This document shows positions 1 to 7,277 of a DNA stretch of 64,000 bases, in pieces. A program made the position numbers and the translations under genes. The stretch's first letter is position 1. Every line of letters starts with the position of its first letter. Below the pieces are notes generated by a model. That model was not told where the DNA came from. It worked only from the letters and a program-made list of their open reading frames with translations, and searched no databases. The DNA comes from Acidimicrobiia bacterium. Lineage in GTDB: Bacteria; Actinomycetota; Acidimicrobiia; IMCC26256; JAMXLJ01. The stretch lies in contig JAMXLJ010000089.1 in assembly GCA_024281095.1 (NCBI GenBank), forward strand, positions 1 through 64,000, in the 5' to 3' direction.

Positions 1-2287
1 CCGACACGACGACGAGGCCGTGGCGGGGTGTCTTCATCGGCGGCAACGTCGACCAGGTGTTGGACCCGAGATCCAACGCCTCCACCGTGTCGAACACACC
101 TGTCGGCTTCTCACCACCAACCGTCACCAACCGCTTCCCCACGATCGCCGCACCCAGACCACCCCGCGGCGTCGGCAACGCCGGCAACTGCACCCACTGA
201 TTCGCGGCCGGGTCATAACGCTCCACCGCACCCAGGTTCTTGTCCGCCGACAACGCCCGCCCACCAACGGCGTAGAAATACCGGCCGTCCGACACCCCCG
301 CCAAGTGATCACGCAACGTCGGCATCGGCGCCACATCAGACCAACGCGACCCGTCGAACACCTCGGTCTGCGCAACCAAGCGATGATCAGCCTGCCCACC
401 CGACACCACGATCTTGTCGCCCACCACCGCAGCCGCGCCCGCCGCACGCGGATGCAACAACCCCGGCAACTCCACCCACGCCCCGTTGCGCAACGCGAAC
501 ACACGATTCGACGCGACCGAATCCAACACCGGACCGTTCGGGATCCACCCGCCGATCACGACCATCTCGCCCCGGTACACCACCGCCATGTCGTGATGCA
601 GCGGCACCGGAAGATCCGGACCCGACTGCCACGTCGAGATCGTCGGGTCATACCCCTCGACCTTCGTCGTCGCCCCCGAATCCGTCAGCCCGCCAAACAA
701 CCACACCGACCCCTGCCACACCACCGACGCCAACTGCTGACGCGCCGTCGGCGCACTCGGCAACGCGCGCCAGGCCGAGGCGGTGAGTTGCGTGGGCGGG
801 GCGGCCGGAGCCGCACGACCCGGCTTGCTCTTGCCGCCACCGCCGAGCACGGCCACCGCAACCGCGACGAGCGCGACCACGACGACGATCGCAGCCGCCA
901 CGGGCACGACGAGACCGCGCCGCCGGCTGCGTGTGCGGGACCTGCGACGCTCGGCAGCAACGGGAGATATCGGAGGGCCCGGTGGCGGCGCCGGCTCCGA
1001 CGGTGCGGGCGCGGACTCGGCCGCTGGCGGTGCGGGCGGAGATCCTCCACTCGGCGATGCCGCCGCGGGCTGATCGACGAGGGTCTGAGCCCGCTCGACG
1101 CGTGGCGCGGGCTGTTCGGCTCCGTCCGGGCCCGCATCCGACCCGAGATCGACGGAGACCGTCGCGGGCCGGCTCGTGTTCAGTGTCGGCGGAGCAGGAA
1201 CGCGCCCGCCGCCGCCAACGGCAGCTGCGCCGGACTGCGGGCCGCTGTCGCGCAGTTCGGGGTGGACCACTTGGACCGGAAGGAACTCACCGGCGACCGC
1301 CTCCGGGGGATTGCCGCGCGGTGGAGCGGCCTCGACGGTCATGGCCGCACCGAGTTGCATCGAGGGTGAGAGCTCGCCGAGCGCGGCGGCCAAGATGGAG
1401 CCGCTCGCGGAGATCGGCACGTTGGAGCGCGCCAGCCAACCGCGTCCCCACGTTGCCGCAGCGGATCCCGCGATCGCGACGCCGAACTCCTCCGCGCTCT
1501 GGTAACGGTCGGACGGTGACGTGGAGATCGCGCGATCGGCCACCATCGCCAGCTGCGCCGGCACATGGTGCGCGACCTCCAACAGCGGGGGCGGAGCCTC
1601 GTGCACGTGCCGGTACAGGATCGTCGCGGGATCGGTGTCGGCGGGGAACGGCAGCCGGCCGGCGAGGAGCTCGTACAGCAGCGTGCCGGCCTGGTACACG
1701 TCGGTTGCGGGCGTGAGATCACCGCCGCGGGCTTGCTCGGGCGCGATGTAGGCCGGCGTGCCGAGCACTTCACCAGCGCGCGTCGCCAACGTCGACGCAC
1801 CGCCCACCACTTTCGCAATGCCGAGATCGGTGACCTTGAGCGTTCCGTCGCCGGTGAACATCAGGTTCTCCGGCTTCACGTCGCGGTGCAGCACGCCGTG
1901 TCGGTGCGCGTGATGAAGCCCCGCACAGACCGCGAGCAGGATTGCGCACGACACGTCCGGCGTGAAGCCGCCGGCGTGGAACCGGCTCCACACGGTGCCG
2001 CCGGTGAGGCGCTCCATGACGAGCAGGCAAACACCTTCGTAATCGACGAAGTCGTAGATCGCGACGATGTGCGGATGGTCGAGTGTCGCGAGCACACGCG
2101 CCTCGGCGATGAAGCGTGCCCGCACCGCGGGATCGGCGCCGAATGCACGCGGCAGCTGTTTGATCGCGACGAGTCGCCCCAGCTGGCGGTGACGCCCTGC
2201 CAGCACGACTCCATACGCCCCCCGACCGAGCTCGCTACCTATCTCGTACGCCGGCAGCGCAGCTACGACCCGGTCGTAGTCCACCAC
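1..2287 (-). CDS. Ser/Thr protein kinase with transmembrane segment and kelch-like repeats (3' end outside window)
   Basis: A Hanks-type kinase domain fills about residues 12-265. It has the glycine loop GRGAYGVV, the catalytic HRDVKPEN near residue 131 and DLG in place of DFG near residue 150. A Ser/Pro/Ala-rich linker follows, then a hydrophobic segment near residues 463-483. The extracytoplasmic part contains repeats of the kelch type (for example VWLFGG, MVVIGG and YAVGG), a probable beta-propeller sensor. The reading frame is open to position 1, so the C terminus is missing. The start is GTG at 2287 (a second GTG is at 2284); an in-frame stop at 2357 rules out a much longer N terminus. 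The gene lies 69 nt downstream of the radical SAM gene on the same strand, so co-transcription is possible. Its substrate is unknown; the FHA-containing exporter of this locus is an attractive candidate (inference). Confidence 0.93.
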   Translation of the reverse strand, partial: MVDYDRVVAALPAYEIGSELGRGAYGVVLAGRHRQLGRLVAIKQLPRAFGADPAVRARFIAEARVLATLDHPHIVAIYDFVDYEGVCLLVMERLTGGTVWSRFHAGGFTPDVSCAILLAVCAGLHHAHRHGVLHRDVKPENLMFTGDGTLKVTDLGIAKVVGGASTLATRAGEVLGTPAYIAPEQARGGDLTPATDVYQAGTLLYELLAGRLPFPADTDPATILYRHVHEAPPPLLEVAHHVPAQLAMVADRAISTSPSDRYQSAEEFGVAIAGSAAATWGRGWLARSNVPISASGSILAAALGELSPSMQLGAAMTVEAAPPRGNPPEAVAGEFLPVQVVHPELRDSGPQSGAAAVGGGGRVPAPPTLNTSRPATVSVDLGSDAGPDGAEQPAPRVERAQTLVDQPAAASPSGGSPPAPPAAESAPAPSEPAPPPGPPISPVAAERRRSRTRSRRRGLVVPVAAAIVVVVALVAVAVAVLGGGGKSKPGRAAPAAPPTQLTASAWRALPSAPTARQQLASVVWQGSVWLFGGLTDSGATTKVEGYDPTISTWQSGPDLPVPLHHDMAVVYRGEMVVIGGWIPNGPVLDSVASNRVFALRNGAWVELPGLLHPRAAGAAAVVGDKIVVSGGQADHRLVAQTEVFDGSRWSDVAPMPTLRDHLAGVSDGRYFYAVGGRALSADKNLGAVERYDPAANQWVQLPALPTPRGGLGAAIVGKRLVTVGGEKPTGVFDTVEALDLGSNTWSTLPPMKTPRHGLVVVS

Positions 2288-2356
2288 GGCAGCAGCGTAG
2301 CTTTCGGTCGCCGCGTCGTCCGGGCGTTCCCCAGCCGGTGCGCGCTCAGCGGCTCG

Positions 2357-3709
2357 CTATCGGCGGTCGACTGCCCGCGCGAGCTCCCTCGTCTGGACGA
2401 CGCCCTCCATCCCCGCGGCGGCTGCGGCTTCGACGAAGGCGAGCACCCGGTCATGGTGGTTGTACCGGAATGTGTCGCAGCGGTTCTCGTGCTGGATCAC
2501 ATCCATGCCGTGATGGGCGCAGCCGCCCATGCACACCGGCAGGGCGACACAGTTACAACACTCCTCGTTCGTGAAGGGGTTGTACCTCAGCCAGCGCTGC
2601 AGACGGCCGTTCGTGTTCTGATAATCGGACACGTGGCCGATGACCTCGTTGGGATTGCCGACCGAGTCCCAGCATTTGTAGAGCTCGCCATCGCTTCCGA
2701 CAACGAGCTCGTTGGCGCGCACCGCGGTGCATGGGGCGCCGGTTCGCTGCGGCACACTCGGCCCTCCGAAGCCATAGCGCATGATGAGCTCGGTGAACTC
2801 GGTTTCCGCCTTGGCGAACTCACTCGAAGTGAAGCACGCACCCATGTACGAGGCCGACGGGGAAAGGTTGCCGTCGTCGACGCCGACGATCTGGCCGAGG
2901 TTCACCGTCAGCTTTCCCGCCAGGCCCTCAGCGGACAGGATCCGCAACAGTTCCTCGGCCCGCGGGTAGTTCCCTGCATCGACGTTCATGCGAATCGAGA
3001 TTCGCAGGTACTCGACCGCGTGATGGAGGTTCTGCACGATCTGCCAGAACGTCCCCTTGCCGTTCGCGAGCGGTCGCATGCGGTCGTGCACGTCGGGGGG
3101 ACCGTCGAGGCACACCTGCACGTGCTGCACTCGCCGGTCACGAAGCTGTTCGCACGTCTCCTCGTCGAGGAGATACCCGTTCGTCGTGATCGTCGCCGAG
3201 TACCCGACCTCAGCGCGATCACACCTGTCGATGAACGCGTCCGACAGGGCGAGCAGTGCACGCTTGCCGATGAGAGGCTCGCCACCGAACCACGTGACAC
3301 CGAACTGCCTGATCCGCGGCAGCTGGTCGTCGAGGATCGCAAGGATGCCGGCCTGCACGTCGTCACCCATGATCGACGGGTGCTTGTCCTCGAAACAGTA
3401 CGGACAATCGAAGTTGCAGCCCAGACTGGTGACGATCGTCAACCCGAACTGCGAGGTGTCGTAGCGCGTCAGGTCGTAGAGCGTCTCGAGCGCCTTCAGC
3501 TCGTCGTAGTCGTCCGAGACCAGCATGCGTCCTTTCGCCATGTCGGCGAGCAAGGCGGGTCGGACGTCCGGGTCGGGCTCGTCGTCGAGGAAGCGCCGGA
3601 GCCCGTCGTAGTCGCGTTCCGCGATCCGTAGGAGCGCGCCGCTGTTGCCGTTGTAGACGTAGCGACTGTCGCCGTGCCCGACCCAGACGTTGTACCGCGA
3701 CTGCTTCAC
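2357..3709 (-). CDS. Radical SAM/SPASM peptide maturase
   Basis: The 450-residue protein begins with a region typical of SPASM peptide maturases (SRYNVW...YVYNGNSGALL), which probably contacts the leader peptide. The radical SAM cluster motif CNFDCPYC (CX3CX2C, Cys98/102/105) follows. The C-terminal third is rich in cysteines (PCTAV, YKCWD, CCNC, PVCMGGC and a late Cys), as expected for a SPASM domain binding auxiliary [4Fe-4S] clusters. Family knowledge says such enzymes install thioether or carbon cross-links in ribosomal peptides. The GTG start at 3709 is chosen because GAAAGG lies a few bases upstream and because it falls just after the third precursor gene (13-nt gap). Longer in-frame starts would run into that precursor. 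Its likely substrates are the three Cys-rich proteins encoded immediately upstream. The exact cross-link chemistry cannot be read from sequence. Confidence 0.93.
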   Translation of the reverse strand: MKQSRYNVWVGHGDSRYVYNGNSGALLRIAERDYDGLRRFLDDEPDPDVRPALLADMAKGRMLVSDDYDELKALETLYDLTRYDTSQFGLTIVTSLGCNFDCPYCFEDKHPSIMGDDVQAGILAILDDQLPRIRQFGVTWFGGEPLIGKRALLALSDAFIDRCDRAEVGYSATITTNGYLLDEETCEQLRDRRVQHVQVCLDGPPDVHDRMRPLANGKGTFWQIVQNLHHAVEYLRISIRMNVDAGNYPRAEELLRILSAEGLAGKLTVNLGQIVGVDDGNLSPSASYMGACFTSSEFAKAETEFTELIMRYGFGGPSVPQRTGAPCTAVRANELVVGSDGELYKCWDSVGNPNEVIGHVSDYQNTNGRLQRWLRYNPFTNEECCNCVALPVCMGGCAHHGMDVIQHENRCDTFRYNHHDRVLAFVEAAAAAGMEGVVQTRELARAVDRR

Positions 3710-3722
3710 GTGAGCCGGCCTT

Positions 3723-4031
3723 TCACCCGATGCCCGGGTTGATGATCGAGCAGATCTCTTTCGACGCGCACGGGAACCAGATCTTCGGGGCGCAATCGCT
3801 TTGCGGGTTGCAGACCCCGTATCCCGGCGCGCTGCACTTCGTGGGACATCGCTTCGAGAAGGTCTCCACCTCCGGGTTCGCGTCCTCCTCCACCGCGCGC
3901 ACGAGTTCGTCGAGGGCGGCACGAATAGCAGGCGTCAGCGCCGCGTCGGGACCGACGGCGACGCCGATGTGGACCTCGGGGGGCTCGACCACCCAGCCGC
4001 TCTGGTCGCCTGATCCCGCGCCGTCGCTCAT
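3723..4031 (-). CDS. Cys-rich RiPP precursor, third paralogue
   Basis: This 102-residue protein has the shared leader-like half: GWVVEPP near residue 12, then an amphipathic helix ALTPAIRAALDELVRAVEE at about 31-49, ending in EVETF. The tail carries six cysteines at 62, 66, 74, 80, 88 and 94, spaced C-X3-C-X7-C-X5-C-X7-C-X5-C. It is the most divergent of the three and lacks the CPTW ending of the other two. The start ATG is preceded by TTGGAGGA. It is the last precursor before the radical SAM gene. Assignment as a substrate rests on paralogy, size, cysteine pattern and position; no known precursor family was recognised. Confidence 0.8.
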   Translation of the reverse strand: MSDGAGSGDQSGWVVEPPEVHIGVAVGPDAALTPAIRAALDELVRAVEEDANPEVETFSKRCPTKCSAPGYGVCNPQSDCAPKIWFPCASKEICSIINPGIG

Positions 4032-4051
4032 CGTTCAGTCCTCCAACTCGC

Positions 4052-4345
4052 TCACATGCCGGTCCAGGTCGGGCACGCGATGATCCGGCAGTCGATGATG
4101 TACTTGTCGAGGCACGGAGACTCCGTGCGCGGCGCGCACTGGGTCTGCTTGCCGCATTTCCTGAACGCCTCGACCTCCGCCTGCTCGACGCCGGCAGGCA
4201 GCTCCTCGAGCGCGCGCACGAGCCCCTCGACCGCTGCTCGCAGCTCCGGGGTGAGCTCGTCGGCGTTCGAGATGTCAACGCTGATCAATGCCGCGTCGGG
4301 CGCCGCCGGCTCGACGACCCAGCCGGAATCTCCCTGGTCGTTCAT
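4052..4345 (-). CDS. Cys-rich RiPP precursor, second paralogue
   Basis: This 97-residue protein parallels the first precursor closely. It starts MNDQGDSGWVVEP, has the conserved ALISV block, then the helix ELTPELRAAVEGLVRALEE near 30-48 and the junction EVEAF near 57-61. The tail has five cysteines at 64, 70, 78, 86 and 91 with spacing C-X5-C-X7-C-X7-C-X4-C followed by PTW, identical to the first paralogue, while most residues between the cysteines differ. Conserved cysteine spacing with variable loops suggests selection on a cross-linked topology. A purine-rich stretch GGTGGTGGCGA directly precedes the ATG. It is separated by 49 nt from the first paralogue and 20 nt from the third, so one transcript is likely. 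Confidence 0.84.
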   Translation of the reverse strand: MNDQGDSGWVVEPAAPDAALISVDISNADELTPELRAAVEGLVRALEELPAGVEQAEVEAFRKCGKQTQCAPRTESPCLDKYIIDCRIIACPTWTGM

Positions 4346-4394
4346 TCGCCACCACCCATGTGCGGGAAAGCCGATGCTCGACGCCCACGGGCGC

Positions 4395-4703
4395 TCACTG
4401 GACGACCAGCCACGTGGGGCATTTCTCGATCCGACAGCTCTCGATCTGCTTCGCGAGGCACGGCGTCCACGTCTGCGGGTTGCAGCGCACGTTGGTGTCG
4501 CAGGTGGCCCCTTGCCGGAACGCTTCGACCTCGGGCGGCGTCTCGTCGCTCGGCACTTCTTGGATCGCCCGGATCAGGTCCTCCAATGCGGCGCGCAGCG
4601 CGGGGCTGAGCTCCGCGTGCTCGGAGAACTCAACGCTGATCAAGGCGATATCGGGGCCCGGCGGCTCGAGGATCCAACTCGAACCTGCTTCGGCGTCGTT
4701 CAT
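4395..4703 (-). CDS. Cys-rich RiPP precursor, first paralogue
   Basis: This 102-residue protein is the first gene of the precursor operon. Its leader half contains SSWILEPPGPDIALISV, a helix ELSPALRAALEDLIRAIQE near 31-49 and the junction EVEAF near 58-62. The core half has cysteines at 68, 74, 82, 90 and 95, spaced C-X5-C-X7-C-X7-C-X4-C, then PTWLVVQ to the end. There is no signal peptide and no double-glycine site, so leader removal would need a dedicated protease; the subtilisin encoded across the sigma-factor gene is the obvious candidate. AAGAGGTG lies just upstream of the ATG as ribosome-binding site, and an ECF-type promoter pattern lies about 30-50 nt upstream. Confidence 0.84.
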   Translation of the reverse strand: MNDAEAGSSWILEPPGPDIALISVEFSEHAELSPALRAALEDLIRAIQEVPSDETPPEVEAFRQGATCDTNVRCNPQTWTPCLAKQIESCRIEKCPTWLVVQ

Positions 4704-4730
4704 GAGTCACACCTCTTGTCATGGATGCAA

Positions 4731-4753
4731 GACGCCGCGAGGTCCCGCCGGTT
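4731..4753 (-). promoter_or_regulatory. Predicted ECF sigma promoter (AAC-N16-CGTC) for the precursor operon
   Basis: Reading the minus strand, AAC (4753-4751) is followed after exactly 16 bases by CGTC (4734-4731), the common -35/-10 pattern of ECF sigma factors. Transcription would begin near 4724, leaving a leader of about 20 nt that contains the ribosome-binding site of the first precursor. The only ECF sigma gene in the window starts 54 bp away on the other strand, which makes self-contained control plausible. This is a pattern match only. Confidence 0.5.
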
Positions 4754-4793
4754 ACAAGTCGCAGCCATCTTTCGCGGGACGAACGTCGCGCCG

Positions 4794-4799
4794 TAGGCT
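4794..4799 (+). promoter_or_regulatory. Possible -10 hexamer TAGGCT for a leaderless sigma-factor transcript
   Basis: TAGGCT fits the actinobacterial TANNNT -10 consensus and ends 7 nt before the GTG start of the sigma gene. No Shine-Dalgarno sequence is visible before that start, which is what a leaderless transcript would look like. Six bases alone are weak evidence. Confidence 0.3.
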
Positions 4800-4806
4800 C
4801 ACGCCC

Positions 4807-5514
4807 GTGGGGTCAACCCGGGGCACGGACGCTGACCTCGTCCGCGCGGCCGTCGTCGGCGATGCGGACGCGTTCGCGGTCTTGTACCGACGCCACGTCG
4901 CGGCGGTCCACCGGGTGCTGTCGGCATCCGTGCGCGACCGTGAAGCAGCTGCAGACCTCACACAAGAGGTCTTCGCGCGTGCGATCAAGGCCCTTCCGGC
5001 ACTGCGCGACCCGGATCGCTTCCGGCCGTGGATCCTCGCGATCGCCCGTCATGCCGCGATCGACGCCGCACGAACCGACCCGCGTTCACGCTCGTACGAC
5101 GCCGAGGCCGACGAGGGACCGCCGGACCGCGATCCCACCCCCGCGGAGCTCGCGGAGCTCGACTATCTCGTCCAGCGGGTGCGAGGGTGCATCGCCAGCC
5201 TGTCGGCGCGTGATGCCACCGTGCTCGCGCTCGTGACACAATTGGGATATTCACCCGCAGAGGTCGCACAAGCGATCGGCATCACCCCGGGTGCCGCGAA
5301 GGTCGTCCTGCACCGCGCGCGGCGGCGGCTGCGCAGTGCGATCGCATTGACGCTCCTGACCGAGAACCAGGGGGCTGCGTGCCCCGTGTTCCGCTCGGCG
5401 TACCAGCAGGGGCGGCTGGCACAGGCAGGGGCACACGCCTCGTCGTGCCCGACCTGCGCCCGCGTCGTCAACGCCGACGTCGAACTCTTCGGGGCCGGCA
5501 CCGCGACCGGCTGA
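4807..5514 (+). CDS. ECF-family RNA polymerase sigma factor with C-terminal HxxxCxxC motif
   Basis: The 235-residue protein has sigma region 2 at about 10-90 (DLTQEVFARA and DRFRPWILAIARHAAID) and region 4 at about 118-178 (LGYSPAEVAQAIGITPGAAKVVLHRARRRLR), the normal two-domain ECF layout. A tail of about 55 residues follows and contains HASSCPTC, that is His210-X3-Cys214-X2-Cys217. This HxxxCxxC pattern is typical of zinc-binding anti-sigma domains, so the factor may carry its own regulatory element. No separate anti-sigma gene is next to it. GTG at 4807 is chosen because the sigma domain begins there; upstream sequence in the same frame is antisense to precursor genes. The gene points away from the precursors and converges with the export/processing operon. 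Confidence 0.9.
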   Translation: MGSTRGTDADLVRAAVVGDADAFAVLYRRHVAAVHRVLSASVRDREAAADLTQEVFARAIKALPALRDPDRFRPWILAIARHAAIDAARTDPRSRSYDAEADEGPPDRDPTPAELAELDYLVQRVRGCIASLSARDATVLALVTQLGYSPAEVAQAIGITPGAAKVVLHRARRRLRSAIALTLLTENQGAACPVFRSAYQQGRLAQAGAHASSCPTCARVVNADVELFGAGTATG

Positions 5515-5531
5515 TCCGATACCCGCGCCGC

Positions 5532-5813
5532 CTAATCGCCCGGGCTCTCCAAGCCGACAACGCGGAGCGCGGCGCGTTGCATTGCGTCCGCGAGCAGGTC
5601 CGGGAGCGGCGCGAGCGCCGTGACGCCAAAGCCGGCAAGCTCGTCGCCGCCGTACGCGGCCGCGACGGCGGGGGCGAGCAGTGCGGCGAGCACCACCCGC
5701 TCCTCGTCGTCGAGGTCCTCGGCGACGAATCGCCGCAGCTTCGCGAGCAAGCGCTCGACAGCGTCCCGGTCCACGCTTCTCCGGACAACATCAGACGCGC
5801 ACGGTTGCGTCAA
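5532..5813 (-). CDS. Small acidic helical protein, last gene of the export/processing operon
   Basis: About 93 residues if it starts at the TTG that overlaps the subtilisin stop (TTGA), or 80 residues from the GTG at 5774, which has GGAGA only a few bases upstream. The sequence is mostly helical: VERLLAKLRRFVAEDL, then DDEERVVLAALLAPAVAAAY and a C-terminal DLLADAMQRAALRVV helix. It has at most one cysteine, near the extreme N terminus of the longer form, so it does not resemble the Cys-rich precursors. I do not recognise the family. Its position in a tightly coupled operon argues that it is real. Possible roles are an accessory or immunity-type protein or an unrelated peptide substrate, but nothing in the sequence decides this. 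Confidence 0.55.
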   Translation of the reverse strand: MTQPCASDVVRRSVDRDAVERLLAKLRRFVAEDLDDEERVVLAALLAPAVAAAYGGDELAGFGVTALAPLPDLLADAMQRAALRVVGLESPGD

Positions 5814-6724
5814 GGTGCCGCGGGCCCGAGCTGGGAGAGCGCGGCGCTCGCCCGGGCGGACGCCACCCGCTGCATCGTACGGCTGAGGCGGCCCGCCATC
5901 CTCGGGGCTTCGACGACGTTCGCAGCGGTCGCCCACAGCACCGTCTTCAGCTGGAAGGGCCGGAGCTCCGGGTGCTTCGAGCGGATCAGCGCGGCGATGC
6001 CCGCGATGTGGGGAGCCGCGAACGAGTTGCCCGTGCTCGACATCCGCGAGCCGCCCCGCCACGCGACGTCGACGTCGATGCCGGGAGCGAGGAACTCCGT
6101 CGGAGGCTCGGGGTTGTAGTGGAACCGGAACGGGTCGCGCGACATGTTGCACGCGACGCTCGTCACCGACGCGAAGAGCGACGGAAAGCTCGGCCGCACG
6201 ATGTTGTTGGCCGCGGTCACGATGAGCGAGTTGCGGAAGTACCCCTCGTCGCAGATCTCGTAAAACGGAAGTGCCCACTCGCGTTTCGTGGTTCCAAGCG
6301 AGAGGTTGATGACGTCGAAGCCCTCATCGACCGCCCAAGCGAGGCCGCGAAGGAACGCGGCCGCCTTACCACCGAGCCCGCCGCCGATGACCTTCACGCT
6401 CGTGAGGCGGGCGTCCGGTGCGAGCGAGTGCACGATCCCCGCGCATGCGGTGCCGTGGCCGAAGGCGTCGTCGTGGGGGCCGCGGGCCTCCACGACGTCG
6501 CCTGCTGAGTCGATCGTGACGAAGATGCCGCGGTCAACGTCGACGCAGCCGTGCAGGTCGGGATGGTCGGCCTCGATCCCGCTGTCGACGATCGCGACCC
6601 GAACCCCCCGACCTGTCGCGCCACCCCATGCCCATTCGGGTGTCAGGTCGTCGAGCGACAGGGTCCCCGGGAGGCGCAGGGACAACGAGTCACGACTGTA
6701 TGCGGGTCGGTCGGAGTCACCCAC
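5810..6724 (-). CDS. Subtilisin-family (S8) serine protease, cytoplasmic, candidate leader peptidase
   Basis: The 304-residue protein has the full catalytic set: Asp in IVDSGIEADHPDL (about residue 47), His in FGHGTACAG (about 90), an oxyanion Asn in TAANN (about 173) and Ser in STGNSFAAPHIAG (about 234). There is no signal peptide, no long propeptide and no cell-wall segment, so it should act inside the cell. That fits a leader peptidase for ribosomal peptides; dedicated subtilisins do this job in some lanthipeptide clusters. GTG at 6724 overlaps the end of the GAF gene by 8 nt; a TTG at 6742 would add six residues. Translational coupling with the GAF and transporter genes ties it to the same pathway. 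Confidence 0.9.
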   Translation of the reverse strand: MGDSDRPAYSRDSLSLRLPGTLSLDDLTPEWAWGGATGRGVRVAIVDSGIEADHPDLHGCVDVDRGIFVTIDSAGDVVEARGPHDDAFGHGTACAGIVHSLAPDARLTSVKVIGGGLGGKAAAFLRGLAWAVDEGFDVINLSLGTTKREWALPFYEICDEGYFRNSLIVTAANNIVRPSFPSLFASVTSVACNMSRDPFRFHYNPEPPTEFLAPGIDVDVAWRGGSRMSSTGNSFAAPHIAGIAALIRSKHPELRPFQLKTVLWATAANVVEAPRMAGRLSRTMQRVASARASAALSQLGPAAP

Positions 6725-7277
6725 TGGCGAGGAGAGCGGCAAGGAGCGTCGCGACGGTCGCGTACCGTCCAGGGTCGGAATCAGCCAGGCGGCGTAACTC
6801 GCCGGCTAGCTCGTTCGGCAGAGGCACGCCAGCACGGGCCGAGGGGAGAGCCGCGAGCGCGACACCCGCGATGCCCGCCAACATCGTCGCGAGCTCGACG
6901 TCGTCGAAGCTGAACTTCTCGGATCCGAGCTTGTCGACGATCTCGAGAACGCCGACGGCACCCGAGTCGGAGTCGCACGGGATGCACAGCACGCTCGCCG
7001 GCCGGCGGCCGATGACCGCCGCCATGCCGGTCGACGCGCGCTCATCGTCGGCGTCCGGCGCGATGGCGATCGGTTGGTCCGACTCGAGCACGAACCCGGC
7101 AGTGCCAACGCCCGCCGGAATCCTGGCGCCCACCGCCGCGGCCGCTGCCGGTCCCGCGGCCGCGACAACTTCGAGAACTTCGTCGCGACGGACAAGGATC
7201 CAGCCGTCGGTGCCACCCGTCGCGTGAACCGCGGCCTCCACGAGCGCCTGCACAACCGGTGCGACCTCGTCCGTCAT
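6717..7277 (-). CDS. GAF-domain protein
   Basis: A 186-residue protein made mainly of one GAF domain at about residues 8-142: DGWILVRRDE, IPAGVGTAGFVLES, ASVLCIPCDSDSGAVGVLEIVDK and FSFDDVELATMLAGIAGVAL. A short helical tail follows. No catalytic or DNA-binding domain is attached, so it probably senses a small molecule or acts as a scaffold for a partner. The ATG overlaps the stop of the transporter gene (ATGA), and its own end overlaps the protease start, so the three are almost certainly co-translated. The ligand cannot be predicted. The motif LCIPCDSDSG has two cysteines that might matter for redox or metal sensing, which is speculative. Confidence 0.85.
   Translation of the reverse strand: MTDEVAPVVQALVEAAVHATGGTDGWILVRRDEVLEVVAAAGPAAAAAVGARIPAGVGTAGFVLESDQPIAIAPDADDERASTGMAAVIGRRPASVLCIPCDSDSGAVGVLEIVDKLGSEKFSFDDVELATMLAGIAGVALAALPSARAGVPLPNELAGELRRLADSDPGRYATVATLLAALLASG

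Noticed and set aside
1565-3631. Long open frame on the plus strand across the kinase and maturase genes
   Set aside because: Antisense to two well-supported genes; no domain motifs and a shadow-like composition.
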